Shown here one piece after another: positions 61,851-64,000 of a stretch of 64,000 nucleotides of DNA; the stretch's first letter is position 1; each line of letters starts with the position of its first letter. A program made the translations under genes and the position numbers. The stretch comes from an uncultured Acidovorax sp. (GTDB lineage Bacteria > Pseudomonadota > Gammaproteobacteria > Burkholderiales > Burkholderiaceae_C), in assembly GCA_913774955.1 (NCBI GenBank), contig CAJYKV010000020.1, forward strand, positions 62,001 to 126,000, in the 5' to 3' direction. The notes beneath the pieces were generated by a model that was not told the DNA's origin, made no database searches, and saw nothing but the letters and a program-made list of their open reading frames with translations.

Positions 61851-63329
61851 TCAGCTTGCAACCGAGGGGGGCCGGATGCCCGGCGCATTCTGGTCTGGCT
61901 CCATCTCCGCAAGAGGTAAATGCACGCACGCGGTCACCCCACCGCCCGGCGACTCCTCCATCCACACGCGGCCCTTCATCAGCTCCGCGTATCGCCCCAC
62001 GATCGCCAGCCCCAGCCCCGCGCCATGGCCAAGCCGCCGGCCCTGTTCACCTTGAATCCAACGCCGGACCATGGGGGTGTCGTCGCCACCGTCCAGTCCT
62101 TCCCCCGTACCAGGGCCGTTGTCGGCCACGCGCAGCACCGCCCAGGGCGGTGCCTGCTCCAGCATGACGGTGATGCGCGGCGGCTCTCCACGGCCGTAGC
62201 GCAGGGCGTTGTCCAACAGGTTGTTCAGGATGCCTTCGATCAGGCCGGCATCGCCCCGCACGGCGACCGGTGCGTCCAGGCCTTCGGCGCCGAGGTCCAC
62301 GCCGAGGGCGTCGGCACGCGGCAGGTAGCGCAGCAGCACGCGGCGCACCAGGGCGTCGAGCGCCACGGTCTGCAGGGGCAGGGCGATCTCGCCCTCGGCG
62401 GCACGTGCCAGGGCCAGCAGCTGATCGACGGTGCGGCTCGCGCGCTGTTCGGCGTCGGCGATGCCCTGCAGCTCGCTGCGCCAGATGGCGGGGTCGTCCT
62501 GTGCCAGCGCGTTGCCGGCCTGCGCGCGGATGCCGGCGAGCGGGGTGCGCAGTTCGTGGGCCACGTTGCCCGCGAATTCGCGTTGCGCCTGCAGGCCGCG
62601 GCGCACGCGGGCGAGCAGGCCGTCGAGCGCTTCGCCGAGCCGCTCCACGTCGCTCGTGCGCGCGCCGGTGGTCAGGGCGCCCGGCAGGGGCTGCAGGTCG
62701 GCCGCGTCGCGCCGTGCCATGGCATCCTGCAGGTCCGCCAGCGGGCGCAGATCGCGCTCGATGCCTCGCAGCAGCCACGAACCCAGCACCACGAGCAGCC
62801 ACAGCTGCGCGAGCACCGAAAACAGCAGCAGCCTGCCCAGCAGCTGGGCGCGCTGGGAGGTGGTCTCGGCCATCACCACGGTGTAGCCTGGCGGGCCCTC
62901 GATCCGCAGGGTGGTGCGCCGCATCTCACGGCCTTCCACCACGGTGTCGGAGAAGCGGTAGCGGTGGTCGCCCCCTTTGATGCCGCTGCTGGTGCCGCCG
63001 GGCAGGGCTTCGTCGCCGCCCAGCAGCGCGCCCGTGTCGCTCCAGACGGCGAAGCGGACGGACTCGTGCTGGTCGAAGCGCAGCAGGTCTGCCTCGCGGG
63101 GCGTCAGGTCCAGGTGCAGTGCACCGTCGGGGCCGCCGCGCACGTGGAGCGCCAGGGCATGCGCGTCGTCGAGTAGCGCGCGGTCGAACGCCTCGGCCAC
63201 GAAGTGGCTGCCCACGACGAGCACCACCGCGCTGCCCAGGGCCCAGATGAGCAGCAGCGACAGCAGCACGTGCCGGCCGATGCGCTGGCGCAGCGCCGGC
63301 TTGCCCGCGGTGCGCGGCTCAGGCGGCAT
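61851..63329 (-). CDS. Sensor histidine kinase (TctE-like)
   Basis: This 492-residue membrane sensor kinase has two transmembrane helices (~20-42 and ~163-187) around a periplasmic region of the type found in TctE/QseC-like kinases. The HAMP-like linker precedes the H-box FAGNVAHELRTPL with H258. The N box is NNLLDNALRYG, and the G boxes are DNGPGTG and GAGLGLAIV. It would phosphorylate the response regulator encoded just upstream, with which it overlaps by 11 bases. The signal is not evident from the sequence. Confidence 0.92.
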   Translation of the reverse strand: MPPEPRTAGKPALRQRIGRHVLLSLLLIWALGSAVVLVVGSHFVAEAFDRALLDDAHALALHVRGGPDGALHLDLTPREADLLRFDQHESVRFAVWSDTGALLGGDEALPGGTSSGIKGGDHRYRFSDTVVEGREMRRTTLRIEGPPGYTVVMAETTSQRAQLLGRLLLFSVLAQLWLLVVLGSWLLRGIERDLRPLADLQDAMARRDAADLQPLPGALTTGARTSDVERLGEALDGLLARVRRGLQAQREFAGNVAHELRTPLAGIRAQAGNALAQDDPAIWRSELQGIADAEQRASRTVDQLLALARAAEGEIALPLQTVALDALVRRVLLRYLPRADALGVDLGAEGLDAPVAVRGDAGLIEGILNNLLDNALRYGRGEPPRITVMLEQAPPWAVLRVADNGPGTGEGLDGGDDTPMVRRWIQGEQGRRLGHGAGLGLAIVGRYAELMKGRVWMEESPGGGVTACVHLPLAEMEPDQNAPGIRPPSVAS

Positions 63330-64000
63330 CTTCTTCGAGCGTGTAGCCCAGGCCGCGCAGCGTGCGGATCGCCGCGCCGCTGCCGGCGAGCTTGCGGCGC
63401 AGGCGCGAGACGAAGGCCTCGAGTGCGTTGTCGCCCAGTGCGTCGCCCGGGTCGGAGAGGCGCTGCGACAGCTCGCTCTTGCTCAGCACGCGGCCCGGCG
63501 GCGTCATCAGTTCCCAGAGCAGTTCGAACTCGCGCGCGGGCAGTTCGAGCGGCTGGCCCTCCACGCTGCAGCGGCGCGACGTGCGATCGAGCTGCAGGCG
63601 GCCGACGGCGACGAGGTCGCCCGAGCCGGTCGCGCGCCGCGCCAGCGCACGCAGGCGCGCCTCCACTTCCTTGAGTTCGTAGGGCTTGCCGAGGTAGTCG
63701 TCGGCGCCGGCGTCCAGGCCGGCGATGCGTTCCTCGGTGCTGTCGCGCGCGCTCAGCACCAGCACCGGCGTGCGGTCGCCGCGGGCGCGGGCGGCGCGCA
63801 GCGCGGCGAGGCCGTTGCCCAGTCCGCTGCGGGCCTGCGGGCCGTGGGGCAGGTTCAGGTCCAGCAGCACCGCGTCGAAGGGCTGCACGGCCCACCAGTG
63901 CCGCGCCTCTTCCACGTTGCGGGCCAGTTCGACGCGGTGGCCCGCGCGTTCGAGTCCCTGCGCCATGGTGCGGCCGAGGACGGGGTCGTCTTCCACGAGA
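63319..64000 (-). CDS. OmpR-type response regulator (partial)
   Basis: This response regulator has a receiver domain (LVEDDPVLGRTMAQGLERAG at the visible start, phosphoacceptor Asp in DAVLLDLNLP, Lys in YLGKPYELKE) and a winged-helix DNA-binding domain (ELPAREFELLWELMTPPGRVLSKSELSQRL, then VSRLRRKL and IRTLRGLGYTLEE). The first few codons lie beyond the right edge; the GTG at 63996 is internal. It is the TctD/QseB type, paired with the sensor kinase that follows. Confidence 0.92.
   Translation of the reverse strand, partial: LVEDDPVLGRTMAQGLERAGHRVELARNVEEARHWWAVQPFDAVLLDLNLPHGPQARSGLGNGLAALRAARARGDRTPVLVLSARDSTEERIAGLDAGADDYLGKPYELKEVEARLRALARRATGSGDLVAVGRLQLDRTSRRCSVEGQPLELPAREFELLWELMTPPGRVLSKSELSQRLSDPGDALGDNALEAFVSRLRRKLAGSGAAIRTLRGLGYTLEEDAA

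Overview
The window looks like a chromosome segment of a high-GC betaproteobacterium of the Comamonadaceae, closest in style to Acidovorax/Paracidovorax. Four things suggest this: the leftward block gyrA-serC-pheA-tyrA-aroA/cmk-rpsA-ihfB-lapA-lapB, the fusion of aroA to cmk, the order ompA-ubiG-gph-ssrA, and the tmRNA tag ANDERFALAA. A complete-looking temperate siphophage of about 42.5 kb is integrated in the 3' end of the tmRNA gene. The taxonomic call is inference; no database search was possible.

Host left part (1-19052). A minus-strand Mrp/Mnh-type cation/proton antiporter operon (fused A+B subunit, C, truncated D) runs off the left edge. Next come lapB/lapA, ihfB, rpsA, the aroA-cmk fusion, tyrA, pheA, serC and gyrA, all on the minus strand. 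ompA, ubiG, gph and ssrA are on the plus strand.

Prophage (19053-61602). Flanking direct repeats carry the tmRNA 3' end and its terminator. A leftward early arm holds int, xis and several unknown genes. At 23.5-26.0 kb there is a module resembling the immI region of phage P22: two divergent ribbon-helix-helix (Arc/Mnt-type) regulators around a triple operator, an AntA-type antirepressor in the leftward operon, and a four-helix membrane protein next to the Mnt-like gene, where P22 has sieA. A lower-GC accessory stretch follows (26-32.3 kb: zinc-ribbon proteins, a DUF4145 protein, a LexA-box region with an SRAP gene, a lipoprotein). Then comes a classical CI/Cro/CII region, an O-like replication gene with internal repeats, a DnaB-type helicase and a Q-like antiterminator. 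A predicted late promoter and terminator follow Q, then a small moron island. Late genes follow in HK97-like order: HNH, TerS, TerL, portal, ClpP-type protease, capsid, connectors, tail tube, tail chaperones joined by a -1 frameshift, tape measure, tail tip and fibre genes, a lipoprotein SGNH hydrolase, a possible holin, a membrane-anchored GH24 endolysin and an Rz/Rz1 spanin pair. Small DNA-binding proteins lie just before attR.

Host right part (61603-64000). The displaced tmRNA downstream sequence is followed by a minus-strand TctE-like sensor kinase and its OmpR-type response regulator, which is cut by the window end.

How it may work together: the prophage appears to have two immunity circuits. 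One is a CI/Cro switch whose CI has lost the usual self-cleavage lysine. The other is an Arc/Mnt-controlled antirepressor circuit that could provide the route to induction. Lytic progression would then go through CII/O/helicase to Q, and from the predicted late promoter through packaging, head, tail and lysis genes.
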